A stretch of 64,000 nt of DNA from Gordonia rubripertincta (GCF_038024875.1 NZ_CP136136.1:4650001-4714000), one strand, 5' to 3'. Shown: positions 9,413 through 21,895, counted from the first letter of the stretch. Numbers and translations: made by a program. The notes: a model not told the origin generated them from the letters alone.

Positions 9413-11149
9413 GTGAACGAGATACGAGTGTGGGCCCCCGAGGCGGACAGGGTGGACCTCGTCGTATCCGGCGGTCCGGACTCCCGGTCACGGTCGGTAC
9501 CGATGTCCGCCGACGCAGGAGGGTGGTGGCGGGTCCCCGCGGACTCCGCGATCGAAACCGGTCCGGACCTCCGCTACGGGTTCTCGATCGACGGTGGACC
9601 GGTGCGTCCCGATCCGCGCTCGGTCCGTCAACCCGAAGGCGTCCACGAGATGTCGGCGCTGTTCACCGTCGACGACTCGCTGTGGACCGACGCCGGCTGG
9701 ACGGGCCGCGATGTGCACGGCGCGGTGATCTACGAACTCCACCTCGGGACCTTCACCCCGGCAGGCACTCTCGACTCCGCGATCGAAAGGCTCGACCACC
9801 TGGTCGATCTCGGCGTCGATCTCGTCGAACTGATGCCGGTCAACGCTTTCAACGGCACCCATAACTGGGGTTACGACGGAGTCGGCTGGTACGCCGTGCA
9901 GGAAACCTACGGCGGCCCGGCGGCACTCGCCCGGTTCGTGGACGCCTGCCACGCCAAGGGGCTCGGCGTCGTCCTCGACGTCGTCTACAACCATCTGGGC
10001 CCGTCGGGCAACTATCTGCCGGACTTCGGGCCGTATCTCAGCGAAGGCACGACGTCGTGGGGATCGTCGGTCAACCTGTCCGGACCCGACTCCAACGAGG
10101 TACGCGCGTTCATCGCCGGCACCGCACTGCGCTGGTTCACCGAATTCCACATCGACGGACTACGACTCGACGCCGTCCACGCCCTCGCCGACCATCGTGC
10201 GGTCCACATCCTCGAGGAACTGGCCGCCGCCACGGATGCGCTGTCGGCCGAACTCGGGCGTCCGCTGTCGCTGATCGCGGAGAGCGATCTGAACGACCCG
10301 CGGTTGTTCCTGCCGCGGTCGGCCGGTGGTCTCGGGCTGGCCGCCCAGTGGGACGACGACATCCATCACGCCGTCCACACCCTCGTCTCGGGTGAACGAC
10401 AGGGCTACTACGCCGACTTCGGCAGTTTCGAGTGTCTCGCAAAGGTTCTGACGGGCGGGTTCTTCCACGACGGCACCTACTCGTCGTTCCGGCGGCGCTG
10501 CCACGGCCGGCCGATCCCGACCGATCGGGTGCCCGCGTCGTCGTTGCTGGCCTACACGTGCACCCACGATCAGGTGGGCAATCGCGCGATCGGCGACCGG
10601 CCGAGCGCCAACCTGGACGGCGGACAGCTCGCGATCAAGGCCGCCCTGATCCTGTTGTCCCCGTTCACCCCGATGCTGTTCATGGGCGAGGAGTGGGCTG
10701 CCGCAACGCCGTTCCAGTTCTTCACCTCCCACCCCGAACCGGAACTGGGCCGGGCGACCGCGGAGGGCCGGAAGGCGGAGTTCGCCGAGCACGGTTGGGA
10801 CAGTGACGATGTGCCCGACCCGCAGGACCCGGAGACCTTCGAGCGGTCGAAGCTGGACTGGTCGGAGCCGACCCGGCCCGACCACGCCCGCGTGCTCGAC
10901 TTCTACCGGTCACTGATCGCGCTCCGGAAAACCGAAGCAGCCCTGTATGATTCGGCGTTCTCCTCCGTCGACGCCGAATTCGACGAGGCGGCAGGCTGGT
11001 TCGCGATGCACCGCGGCGAGTGGTCGGTGGTGTGCGTCCCCGGCGCCGCGCCCGTGTCACTCCCCTGGCCGCTCGACGTCCGGCTGGCCTGGGAGCAACC
11101 GGCTGACGGTGTGTCGTCCGGCCACAACGTGATCGTCGGACTGCGGTAG
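9413..11149 (+). CDS. treZ: Malto-oligosyltrehalose trehalohydrolase
   Basis: TreZ releases trehalose from maltooligosyl-trehalose, the second step of the TreY/TreZ route from glycogen. The protein is about 578 residues from GTG 9413, where the family's N-terminal carbohydrate-binding fold begins (VNEIRVWAPEADRVDLVV); upstream ATGs at 9284 and 9311 add a low-complexity leader and are less likely. The GH13 catalytic set is present: nucleophile Asp in RLDAVHA (near 251), acid/base Glu in LIAESD (near 288) and Asp in THDQVGN (near 384). The TreZ hallmark MGEEWAA is also present. The usual partners treY and treX are not next to it. It converges on ilvA with one base between the stops. Confidence 0.93.
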   Translation: MNEIRVWAPEADRVDLVVSGGPDSRSRSVPMSADAGGWWRVPADSAIETGPDLRYGFSIDGGPVRPDPRSVRQPEGVHEMSALFTVDDSLWTDAGWTGRDVHGAVIYELHLGTFTPAGTLDSAIERLDHLVDLGVDLVELMPVNAFNGTHNWGYDGVGWYAVQETYGGPAALARFVDACHAKGLGVVLDVVYNHLGPSGNYLPDFGPYLSEGTTSWGSSVNLSGPDSNEVRAFIAGTALRWFTEFHIDGLRLDAVHALADHRAVHILEELAAATDALSAELGRPLSLIAESDLNDPRLFLPRSAGGLGLAAQWDDDIHHAVHTLVSGERQGYYADFGSFECLAKVLTGGFFHDGTYSSFRRRCHGRPIPTDRVPASSLLAYTCTHDQVGNRAIGDRPSANLDGGQLAIKAALILLSPFTPMLFMGEEWAAATPFQFFTSHPEPELGRATAEGRKAEFAEHGWDSDDVPDPQDPETFERSKLDWSEPTRPDHARVLDFYRSLIALRKTEAALYDSAFSSVDAEFDEAAGWFAMHRGEWSVVCVPGAAPVSLPWPLDVRLAWEQPADGVSSGHNVIVGLR

Positions 11150-11150
11150 A

Positions 11151-12530
11151 TCAGGTCAGATACTCGTAGGCCGGCGAACCGGGCTCGAGGCGCTCACAGT
11201 GCAGGCGCGAGCGCGCCATCCGGTCCATCAGGGCGCCGAGGCCGTCCGGGCTGCCGAGCTCGACGCCCACCAGGGCGGCACCGGTCTCGCGGTTGTTGCG
11301 CTTGACGTATTCGAAGAGCGTGATGTCGTCGTCGGGTCCCAGGACCTCGTCGAGGAAGCGACGCAGCGCGCCGGGCTCCTGCGGGAAGTCGACCAGGAAG
11401 TAGTGCTTCAGACCCCGGTGCACCAGTGAGCGTTCGATGATCTCGCCGTAGCGGGAGACGTCGTTGTTGCCGCCGGACACCAGACACACGACGACCGCGT
11501 CGTCGGGCAGTCGCAGCTTGTCCAATGCGGCGACCGCCAGTGCTCCGGCCGGTTCGGCGATGATGCCCTCGTTCTGGTACAGCTCCAGCATCGCCGAGCA
11601 GATGGCGCCCTCGTCGACGTGCGTGATGTGCGCCGCCCCGGGGGCCGGAGACACCGGACCGTCGGGGATGATCTGCGCAGCGGGGGTCGCGGAGATGCCG
11701 GCGAGGATCGGGTGATCACTGACGCTCGCGCCGAGTTCGGACATCACCCGGTGGCCGATGGTGCCGATCCGCTTCACGGCCGCGCCGTCGACGAAGGGGT
11801 CGATCTCGTCGAGGGTGATCGGCCCGCCGTGGACCAGCGCCGCACTCAACGACACGGCCCCGGTCGGTTCGATGCCGATGATCGTCACCTCGTCGGATAG
11901 TCCGCGCAGGTAGGTGGCCATCCCGGCCAGACAACCGCCGCCACCGACGGGCGCGACGACGACGTCGGGCACGCGGCCCAACTGCTCGACGATCTCGCGC
12001 GCGATGGTTCCCTGCCCAGCCGCGGTGCGCGGGTCGTCGAAGGCGTGAATCCATGCGGAGCCGGTGCTCATCACATCGGCCTGCGCGGCCGCCGCCGCGG
12101 CGTCGTAGGTCTCCCCGATCGCCTTCAGCTCCACGAAATCGCCGCCGTGCCAGGCGATCCGATCGCGCTTCTGCTTCGGGGTGGTGGTCGGGACGTAGAT
12201 CCGTCCGGGCACCTTCATGCTCTTGCACGCGAAAGCGACGCCCTGGGCGTGGTTTCCGGCACTGGCCGCCACCACACCGCGGGACAGCTCCTCGGCCGAG
12301 AGTTGGGCCATCACGTTGTACGCGCCGCGGATCTTGTAGGAGCGTACGGTCTGCAGGTCCTCGCGCTTGAGGTAGATCTGGGCACCCGACCCCGACAGTC
12401 GCGGGCAGGCCTCGAGCGGGGTACGCGCCACGGCGTCGGCGATTCGCTCCGACGCCGCCTCGATGGCGTCGAGACTCAGTGCCGGACCGTGCTGGTGAAC
12501 GGGGACGTGGTGCGTACTCACGACTGCCAT
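11151..12530 (-). CDS. ilvA: Threonine ammonia-lyase (biosynthetic threonine deaminase)
   Basis: Converts threonine to 2-oxobutanoate, the first step of isoleucine synthesis, using PLP. The 459-residue protein has the PLP lysine in SYKIRGAYN (near residue 65), the phosphate loop GGGGCLAG (near 205) and a C-terminal ACT-like regulatory domain (about 370-459, LKHYFLVDFPQEPGALRRF), the site of isoleucine feedback in this family. ATG 12530 is chosen because the sequence upstream is arginine-rich and not conserved-looking. It is a single regulatory-domain (short) form as in mycobacteria. The divergent neighbour begins 207 bases away; no leader peptide was recognised between them. Confidence 0.93.
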   Translation of the reverse strand: MAVVSTHHVPVHQHGPALSLDAIEAASERIADAVARTPLEACPRLSGSGAQIYLKREDLQTVRSYKIRGAYNVMAQLSAEELSRGVVAASAGNHAQGVAFACKSMKVPGRIYVPTTTPKQKRDRIAWHGGDFVELKAIGETYDAAAAAAQADVMSTGSAWIHAFDDPRTAAGQGTIAREIVEQLGRVPDVVVAPVGGGGCLAGMATYLRGLSDEVTIIGIEPTGAVSLSAALVHGGPITLDEIDPFVDGAAVKRIGTIGHRVMSELGASVSDHPILAGISATPAAQIIPDGPVSPAPGAAHITHVDEGAICSAMLELYQNEGIIAEPAGALAVAALDKLRLPDDAVVVCLVSGGNNDVSRYGEIIERSLVHRGLKHYFLVDFPQEPGALRRFLDEVLGPDDDITLFEYVKRNNRETGAALVGVELGSPDGLGALMDRMARSRLHCERLEPGSPAYEYLT

Positions 12531-12737
12531 GGTCTCACTGCGCGGGATCGTTCGAGGCGCCCGGGTACTTCGATTTCGGCGAGGTCGGTGTGCTCGGCCG
12601 CTGCGGTCGGCCTCATTCCGCGGTTGCCCCACCCCGCAGGTGGGTATGTTCGCGACGTCGCTCGTCGCACGCGGACGGCATGCAGGGCCGCGCGAGGAGA
12701 AGGCACGTACGACCCGCCACCTGAACAGGGAGCAGTC

Positions 12738-13730
12738 ATGACATCTCGCCATCCATCTCCGCGCCGGTCCCGGCGTACCTCTCGCCTCACCCGGATCGCC
12801 GCCGGCGCGGCGTCCGCGGCCATGGCGCTGGGGCTGGCCACCGCCGTCGGTCCGGCGCCCGCCTCGGCCGCGCCGTCGTGTCCGGGTGCCGCCCCCGCCC
12901 GACTCGTCGGCGTCGTTCCGGGCGCCGCGCTCGAAGGCCTCACCGTCGACGCCGGCGGACGCCTCTACACCACCGACCTCATCTCGGGTCGCGTGTTTCG
13001 GCTGAACGGCCCTGGTGCACCTGCGGTCCCGATCGCGCGAGTTCCCGGCGGTAGCGGTGCGGGCGCGCTCGCCTGGACTCCGGGTGGAACCCTGCTGGTC
13101 GGTTACGGAGCCGATCCCCGCGTCGTCGTCGGTGACGCGCTACGCCACGCGTCCATTGGGCGCCTGGACGTCAACACCCGCGCGTTTCGGCCGTGGGTGA
13201 CGGGGCTGTCGGCCGCGAACGGGATGGATGTGGCCGCGAGCGGAAACGTGTACGCCACCAACGACTTCGGCAATCTCATCGGACGGGTCTCACCGGGCGG
13301 GGCGGTGAACGCCGCGTGGGGCGCGCTGCCGAGTGCCAACGGCGCGGTCCTGAGCCGCGACGACCGCTGGCTCTACGTCTCGCGCACCTTCGTGAACCCG
13401 GGTGTCAGCCGGATCTCGACGACGAATCCGCGCGCGGTGCAGAGCCTGCTCGGCGTGGGTGCGCCGTCGACCCCCGATGGGCTGACGCTCGATTCACGTG
13501 ACCGGCCTGTCGTGCCGTTCAACGCGACCGGTGAGATCGTCCGGATCACCTCGCCCGGACGCTACTGCGTGCTGGCGAGCGGACTGCCGACGTCGAGCGT
13601 GCTCTCCTACGGTCGCGGCGACCGCGGGTTCGGGGCCGGACGTCTGTACCGGGCCGGATTCGACGGACGGATCTACGAGATCCCGGGCGGATTCGATCGG
13701 GGCGCGACCGCCGCGTTCCCGGGCAGGTAG
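12738..13730 (+). CDS. Secreted SMP-30/NHL-like beta-propeller protein
   Basis: A 330-residue protein beginning at ATG 12738 behind an AGGGAG ribosome-binding site. The N-terminus is a clear Sec (possibly Tat-like, arginine-rich) signal peptide ending at about residue 47 (APASAAPS). The rest is made of repeating strands with motifs such as GLTVDAGGRLYTTD, ANGMDVAASGNVYATND and DGLTLDSRDRPVVPFN, typical of SMP-30/gluconolactonase or NHL beta-propellers. Two cysteines (CPGAA after cleavage and YCVLASG near the end) could form a disulfide. The substrate is unknown. Its 3' end overlaps the convergent small membrane gene by 58 bases. Confidence 0.8.
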   Translation: MTSRHPSPRRSRRTSRLTRIAAGAASAAMALGLATAVGPAPASAAPSCPGAAPARLVGVVPGAALEGLTVDAGGRLYTTDLISGRVFRLNGPGAPAVPIARVPGGSGAGALAWTPGGTLLVGYGADPRVVVGDALRHASIGRLDVNTRAFRPWVTGLSAANGMDVAASGNVYATNDFGNLIGRVSPGGAVNAAWGALPSANGAVLSRDDRWLYVSRTFVNPGVSRISTTNPRAVQSLLGVGAPSTPDGLTLDSRDRPVVPFNATGEIVRITSPGRYCVLASGLPTSSVLSYGRGDRGFGAGRLYRAGFDGRIYEIPGGFDRGATAAFPGR

Positions 13731-13942
13731 CGCTCACCCCACCACACCGCGAGGACCGCCACCGCCGTCACCCACGCAGTGGCCTGCAACGATCCGAAGA
13801 TCAGCAGGGTCACGACGGCGGTGGCGACACCTGCGAGGACCGCGTGGGCCTTGTGGGCCGGCCACTCGACGCCGAAGACCTCGACCGTGCGCTGCGCACG
13901 CCGAACCGGACGGTGCGCGTTGATGCCGATCATCGTGGTCAT
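13673..13942 (-). CDS. Small hydrophobic protein with two membrane segments
   Basis: An 89-residue frame from ATG 13942 (or ATG 13933). Residues 28-48 (KAHAVLAGVATAVVTLLIF) and 52-68 (TAWVTAVAVLAVWWG) form two hydrophobic helices; the ends are basic. No family was recognised. It is convergent with, and overlaps by 58 bases, the secreted propeller gene, and lies 111 bases upstream of the end of dnaE1 on the same strand. A real membrane protein is favoured because the hydrophobic pattern is clean, but the overlap lowers confidence. Confidence 0.5.
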   Translation of the reverse strand: MTTMIGINAHRPVRRAQRTVEVFGVEWPAHKAHAVLAGVATAVVTLLIFGSLQATAWVTAVAVLAVWWGERYLPGNAAVAPRSNPPGIS

Positions 13943-14053
13943 CTGCGAACACTCCCCTCGACGGCTGGGCGTGACTGGACGTGCCGTCGAGTATAGCGCC
14001 TGTCGAAGAGAAATGTTCGGCGGGCCGAAACCATGGTGATGGTCGCCCAGGAA

Positions 14054-17596
<3,543 letters not shown>

Positions 17597-17606
17597 TGTG
17601 CCTCTT

Positions 17607-17642
17607 CTGTGCTCGCTGGTTGCTGTGCTCGCTGGTTGCTGT
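17607..17642 (-). repeat. 16-bp tandem repeat in the dnaE1 leader
   Basis: On the plus strand two perfect copies of CTGTGCTCGCTGGTTG run from 17607 to 17638, followed by a degenerate partial third copy (CTGTGCCCG). The array ends about ten bases upstream of the dnaE1 start, adjoining the ribosome-binding site. Copy-number change here would alter the spacing of the dnaE1 leader. Confidence 0.85.
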
Positions 17643-17817
17643 GCCCGTGGTCGTTTCGCGCGCTGATCGTGCGCACGCCGGTCGCCGAGTCCGGGTCTAC
17701 TTTAGGCGCGCGCACCGACACCCACCGGAAGGCACTCCGGGCCGTGACGAATGGGGCGGCTGTGACACCATGTGCGCCTCGCGCACGCCCACCTCGCGGG
17801 CTGCAGCGTCACACGAA

Positions 17818-19212
17818 CTACAAGGCCACGACGAACACGAGGACGATCAGGATCAGCAGCACGGCCGCCACCCCGGCCAGCACCAGGGGCAGGCGGTTCG
17901 AACCCGACCGAGTGGGACCACCGGAGGACACGGTCCCGCCCGGGAACGGTGGGCCGCTCGGAGGGCGGCCCATCGGACCCGAGCCCGCGGCGCGGAGGTG
18001 GTCGTTGGTCTGGCGGTGCGGGCCGGACGGCGGGTGTTGCCACACGGCGGGGTCCGCGCCGGTCGCCGGACGTGATGGTGCCTGCCGTTCTTGCCGCGCC
18101 CTGTCCGGGACGGGGCGTCCCGGGGTCTGGCGCGGTGCGGCCCGCCGAGTTGCCTCCCCGCCGGGCGGGGTCGGTGACGGTCCGCGGTACACCGGACGTC
18201 CCGGGGGCGGAGATGTGGGCGGACCCGGTCGACGGGCCGCCGGCGTCGAGGCGGGATGGTTCCGGAGGACCGGCCGGGGTGAGGGTCCGCGTACGGTGAC
18301 GGCTCCGGCGTCGGGTACCGCCGGCGGTTTCACCGGCCGGACACTCGCCGTCAGCGCCTCGGCGAACTCGCGACAGTTCGCGAACCGCTCCTCGGGCGTC
18401 TTCGCCATGGCCCTCGAGATCACCCCGTCGACCCCCGACGGCAGTCCTGGTACGAGCTCGGACGCCGGCGGCACCGGCTCCTTGAGGTGTGCGCCGATGA
18501 CCGCCCCGGTGTCGCGGTCGTCGAACGGCACCCGGCCGGTGAGCAGATGGAAGGTGGAGGCCGCCAGGGAGTACTGATCGCTGCGGCCGTCGAGCGTCCG
18601 CCCCATGAGCTGTTCGGGTGAGGCGTAGGACAGGGTCGCGAGGACGGTGCCGACCGACGTGAGCGCCTCGGTCTCGTCGGAGATCTTGGCGACGCCGAAG
18701 TCGGTCAGCAGCACCCGCTGCTCATCGACCGGCGAGTCCTCGTCGACCTCGGCGAGCAGGATGTTGCCGGGTTTGACGTCGCGATGGGTGAGGCCACGGC
18801 GGTTGGCATGGTCGATGCCGCGGGCGACCTGCGAGACGATGTGGGCGACCCGCGGCGGCGCGAACCGTCCGATGTCGTGCAGTTCGCGGGCACAGTCGGT
18901 GCCCGGCACGTACTGCATCGCGATCCAGAGCAGGTCGGACTGACCGGATTTCGACGCGACGGGGACCGTCGCCCGGCCACGGTTGAAGACGGTGACGATG
19001 TTGGGGTGGTCCAGCGTCGCCGCCACCTCCGCTTCCCGGAGGAACCGGCGACGGAAGTTGTTGTCGGTCAGGCCCGCCGAGTCCTTCAGGACTTTCAGGG
19101 CGTCGTACCTGGGGAGCTCGGGGTGCCGCGCGAGGAAGACAGCGCCCATTCCACCGCTGCCGAGGAGTCGCTCGACGCGGTACCCGGCGATCACCGTTCC
19201 AGGCTCGAACAC
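17818..19212 (-). CDS. Membrane-anchored Ser/Thr protein kinase without a sensor domain
   Basis: A 464-residue Hanks-type kinase. Residues 10-275 form the kinase domain: glycine loop GSGGMGAVF (18-26), catalytic Lys in ALKVLKD (near 40), HRDVKPGN (near 144), DFGVAK (near 170) and SYASPEQL. A long Pro/Arg/Ser-rich linker (about 290-435) leads to a single C-terminal transmembrane helix (LPLVLAGVAAVLLILIVLVF) that ends the protein with only a few residues outside. It therefore lacks PASTA, NHL or other extracellular sensor domains found in PknB- or PknD-like kinases. It lies upstream of dnaE1 on the same strand; the substrate is unknown. Confidence 0.9.
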   Translation of the reverse strand: MFEPGTVIAGYRVERLLGSGGMGAVFLARHPELPRYDALKVLKDSAGLTDNNFRRRFLREAEVAATLDHPNIVTVFNRGRATVPVASKSGQSDLLWIAMQYVPGTDCARELHDIGRFAPPRVAHIVSQVARGIDHANRRGLTHRDVKPGNILLAEVDEDSPVDEQRVLLTDFGVAKISDETEALTSVGTVLATLSYASPEQLMGRTLDGRSDQYSLAASTFHLLTGRVPFDDRDTGAVIGAHLKEPVPPASELVPGLPSGVDGVISRAMAKTPEERFANCREFAEALTASVRPVKPPAVPDAGAVTVRGPSPRPVLRNHPASTPAARRPGPPTSPPPGRPVYRGPSPTPPGGEATRRAAPRQTPGRPVPDRARQERQAPSRPATGADPAVWQHPPSGPHRQTNDHLRAAGSGPMGRPPSGPPFPGGTVSSGGPTRSGSNRLPLVLAGVAAVLLILIVLVFVVAL

Positions 19213-19300
19213 CCTCTCAATCTAGGCGAGTTGCCCGGTGGTGTCGCCGGTTGACGACCGAACGAATGCCGCCACCACCGGCACGGATCCGGCAAGTCGG

Positions 19301-20227
19301 TCAGGTGTCGCGCAGCACGTCGAGCGCGTGCTGGAGATCGTCGGGATACTCCGAGCTGAACTCGACCATGCGCCCGTCCGCGGGGTGGGCGAAGCGCAGT
19401 GTCCGAGCGTGCAGCCACTGCCGTTCGAGACCGAGTTTCTTGGCCAGGACCGGGTCGGCACCGTAGGTCGGGTCACCGCAGCACGGATGGTGCAGCGCCG
19501 AGAAGTGGACGCGGATCTGATGTGTCCGACCGGTTTCGAGGTGGACGTCGATCAGTGACGCCGCGGCGAACATCTCGAGGGTGTCGTAGTGGGTGATGCT
19601 CGGCTTGCCGTTCGCGGTCACCGCGAACTTCCAGTCGTTGCCGCGGTGACGGCCGATCGGCGCGTCGATCGTGCCCGACGGCGGATCGAGATGCCCCTGG
19701 ACGAGGGCGTGGTAGCCCTTGTGGACGGTCCGCTGTTTGAATGCCCGCTTCAGCAACGTGTAGGCGCGTTCGGACACCGCGACGACCATGACGCCGGACG
19801 TCCCGACGTCGAGCCGGTGGACGATCCCCTGGCGCTCATGGGCGCCGGAGGTCGAGATCCGGAAGCCGGCGGCGGCCAGCGCGCCGATGACGGTGGGCCC
19901 GCTCCAGCCGAGCGAGGGGTGCGCGGCCACACCGACCGGCTTGTCGACGACCACGATGTCGGAGTCGTGGTAGATGACCTCGAGGTCCTCGACCGGCGTC
20001 GGTTCGACCCGCAGCGGCTCGTCGGGCTCGGGCAAGGTGACGTGCAGGAGGGTCCCCGCGGCGAGCTTGTGCGACTTGCCGACGACGACCCCGTCGACCA
20101 TGACGTCACCTTCCTCGGCGAGGGTCGCCACGACCGTCCGCGACAGACCCAGCATGCGGGAGACCCCGGCGTCGACGCGCATGCCGTCGAGTCCGTCGGG
20201 TACCGGCACGACACGTGATTCACGCAT
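19301..20227 (-). CDS. rluD: RluA-family 23S rRNA pseudouridine synthase (RluD type)
   Basis: A 308-residue enzyme that isomerises uridine to pseudouridine in rRNA. An S4-like RNA-binding domain occupies about 14-75 and the catalytic domain follows, with the family motif HRLDVGTSG (about 137-145) containing the catalytic aspartate, and GRTHQIRVH (near 238). The start ATG 20227 overlaps the lspA stop by eight bases, so the two genes are probably translationally coupled, the standard lspA-rluD pairing of actinobacteria. Confidence 0.93.
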   Translation of the reverse strand: MRESRVVPVPDGLDGMRVDAGVSRMLGLSRTVVATLAEEGDVMVDGVVVGKSHKLAAGTLLHVTLPEPDEPLRVEPTPVEDLEVIYHDSDIVVVDKPVGVAAHPSLGWSGPTVIGALAAAGFRISTSGAHERQGIVHRLDVGTSGVMVVAVSERAYTLLKRAFKQRTVHKGYHALVQGHLDPPSGTIDAPIGRHRGNDWKFAVTANGKPSITHYDTLEMFAAASLIDVHLETGRTHQIRVHFSALHHPCCGDPTYGADPVLAKKLGLERQWLHARTLRFAHPADGRMVEFSSEYPDDLQHALDVLRDT

Positions 20228-20873
20228 GGGTACTGCCCCCGTCTTCGCCGTCGTGGTCGTGCTTGTTCCGGCGGGCCGCCCACCCGGTGCGGCTGCCGTC
20301 GTAGTCGAAACCCAGCGCCGACAGCGCCACCAGCAGGATCGCCCCGCAGACCACGGCGGAATCCGCCACGTTGAACACCGGCCACCAACCGACCGAGACG
20401 AAGTCGACGACGTGACCCTGGAGCGGTGCCGGGGCGCGGAAGATGCGGTCGATCAGGTTACCGATCGCACCGCCGAGCACGAGAGCCAGACCGATCGCCC
20501 AGCCCCAGGACTTCAGCCTGCTGCTGTAGCGGACGATGACGGCCACGACGACCAGCGCGATGATCGTCAGCACCCACGTGTATCCCGAGGCCAGTGAGAA
20601 GGCGGCGCCGCTGTTGCGCACGAGTCGGAGGGTGACGACGTCTCCGATGATCTCGATCGGGCGCTGCGGGTCGAGCGTCGCGACGGCGATCACCTTGGTC
20701 AGCAGGTCCAGCCCGATGACGACGAGCGCGACGCCGAGAACGGCGGCGGACATCTTGGAGAAACGTCGTGCGGGGGTCGCGTCGTCCGATCGGACTCGAT
20801 CGCGGTCGGCGTCCGGAGAATCGGCGCCGTGCGGATCCGCGTTGCCGGAATCCGTCAGGGGTTGGTCATCCAC
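20220..20873 (-). CDS. lspA: Lipoprotein signal peptidase (signal peptidase II)
   Basis: Cleaves signal peptides of prolipoproteins at the lipid-modified cysteine in the inner membrane. About 217 residues with a roughly 45-residue acidic N-terminal extension, then four hydrophobic segments. Both catalytic aspartates are in their motifs: GNLIDRI (near 137) and FNVADSAV (near 166). The start is taken as GTG 20873 with GAGG five bases upstream; GTG 20888 is the alternative. A divergent lipoprotein gene begins about 40 bases away, so both promoters must overlap in this small gap or lie inside the genes. Confidence 0.92.
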   Translation of the reverse strand: MDDQPLTDSGNADPHGADSPDADRDRVRSDDATPARRFSKMSAAVLGVALVVIGLDLLTKVIAVATLDPQRPIEIIGDVVTLRLVRNSGAAFSLASGYTWVLTIIALVVVAVIVRYSSRLKSWGWAIGLALVLGGAIGNLIDRIFRAPAPLQGHVVDFVSVGWWPVFNVADSAVVCGAILLVALSALGFDYDGSRTGWAARRNKHDHDGEDGGSTHA

Positions 20874-20913
20874 AGCCTCATTGTCCACGACCCGTCGAAT
20901 ACGCTGGCTACCC

Positions 20914-21858
20914 GTGTCCTCGCATCGTCGTGTCCTCCGGTCCGTTGTCTCCTCGTGCGCCGTCTTGACGGCGGTATCCGTGCTGGTCGCGGGGTGCTCG
21001 TCGGGGTCCGACGATGCTGCGGGCGCCAGTTCGGCGACGGTCGCCGGTTGCGCGAACGGATCGCCCTCCCGCGCGGCCGGAGCGGCGCCGGTGCCGATTG
21101 CGGGGGCCACGGTCACCCTGGTCGACCCGGGTGAGGGTGAGCGCCGCGTGGCCGCTCCCGCTCCCGACACCTCGTCCGCGCAGACCGTGACGCTGGTGAC
21201 GACCTCCGATGTCGCCTCCCCTGGTTCGGCGGATGCCGAGACCGTCGAGACCCCGATGACCGCGCGGTTCTCGTGCGCCGAGAAATCGGAGCTGGAACTC
21301 GAACTGGGCACCGTGACGTCTCCGGACGCCTCCCTCAACGGGCAGTTGCCGGCGATGACGGGCACGAAGGCGGGACTGACCACCGGCCCCGGACTCGCGC
21401 CGGTCGCGTTGCGTCTCGCCCCTCCCGAGCAGGCGGGCCAGGAAGCACGCCTGGCCGTCGAACAGTCCCTGGTGACGGCGTTGAACACCTCCATCGCGCT
21501 GCCGACCGAGCCGATCGCGGTGGGTGCGCGGTGGCGCACCGAACGCGTCATCTCGGCGGCCGCGACGGTCACGCAGACGATCGACGCCCGGCTGTCGGCC
21601 TGGGACGGGAACCGTCTGACCATCCAGTTCTCCGCCGAGGAGACCCCGGTGAACTCCGTCTTCGCGATCCCGGGCGGCAGCGACACCCTCACCATCAGCC
21701 GTTTCAGTTCCGAGGGCGGCGGCAGCGTCGAGATCGACCTCTCGCGCGGGCTGCCGGTCGGCGGCCGACTGACCTACACCGGTGCGCGCGAACTCGTCGG
21801 GGCCGACCCGTCACGCCCCCTGGTACAGAAAACCGGGTTGACCGTCACCTGGCGGTGA
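20914..21858 (+). CDS. Secreted lipoprotein, function unknown
   Basis: A protein of about 314 residues from GTG 20914. The signal peptide (RRVLRSVVSSCAVLTAVSVL) ends in the lipobox LVAGC, so the protein should be lipid-anchored and processed by LspA, encoded divergently next door. The mature part is Ala/Thr/Ser-rich at first, then beta-rich with segments such as VGARWRTERVISAAATVTQ and GGRLTYTGARELVG. No enzymatic motif is seen; it resembles uncharacterised actinobacterial DUF-type lipoproteins. The 3' end of the gene carries half of a hairpin that may end the convergent transcript. Confidence 0.75.
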   Translation: MSSHRRVLRSVVSSCAVLTAVSVLVAGCSSGSDDAAGASSATVAGCANGSPSRAAGAAPVPIAGATVTLVDPGEGERRVAAPAPDTSSAQTVTLVTTSDVASPGSADAETVETPMTARFSCAEKSELELELGTVTSPDASLNGQLPAMTGTKAGLTTGPGLAPVALRLAPPEQAGQEARLAVEQSLVTALNTSIALPTEPIAVGARWRTERVISAAATVTQTIDARLSAWDGNRLTIQFSAEETPVNSVFAIPGGSDTLTISRFSSEGGGSVEIDLSRGLPVGGRLTYTGARELVGADPSRPLVQKTGLTVTWR

Positions 21859-21869
21859 GGACAACCCGG
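21833..21869 (-). terminator. Hairpin terminator for the MTB12-like lipoprotein gene
   Basis: CCGGGTTG at 21833-21840 pairs with CAACCCGG at 21862-21869; an inner ACCG/CGGT pair may extend the stem. Read on the minus strand the stem is followed by TTTTCT, so it suits the leftward transcript ending at 21896. It is embedded across the stop codon of the convergent lipoprotein gene. Confidence 0.5.
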
Positions 21870-21895
21870 CTTCCCGGTCTATCGAGTCGTTGCGA

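Noticed and set aside
12045..12737. Upstream extension of the secreted propeller protein frame
   Set aside because: The extension is antisense to ilvA and arginine-rich; a proper signal peptide and ribosome-binding site begin at 12738.
17886..17905. tRNA T-arm-like string GGTTCGAACCCGACC
   Set aside because: It lies inside the kinase coding region and no acceptor or anticodon arms can be folded around it.
20536..20913. A longer version of the divergent lipoprotein starting inside lspA
   Set aside because: The extra residues are antisense to lspA and lack a signal peptide; the lipobox needs a start close to 20914.
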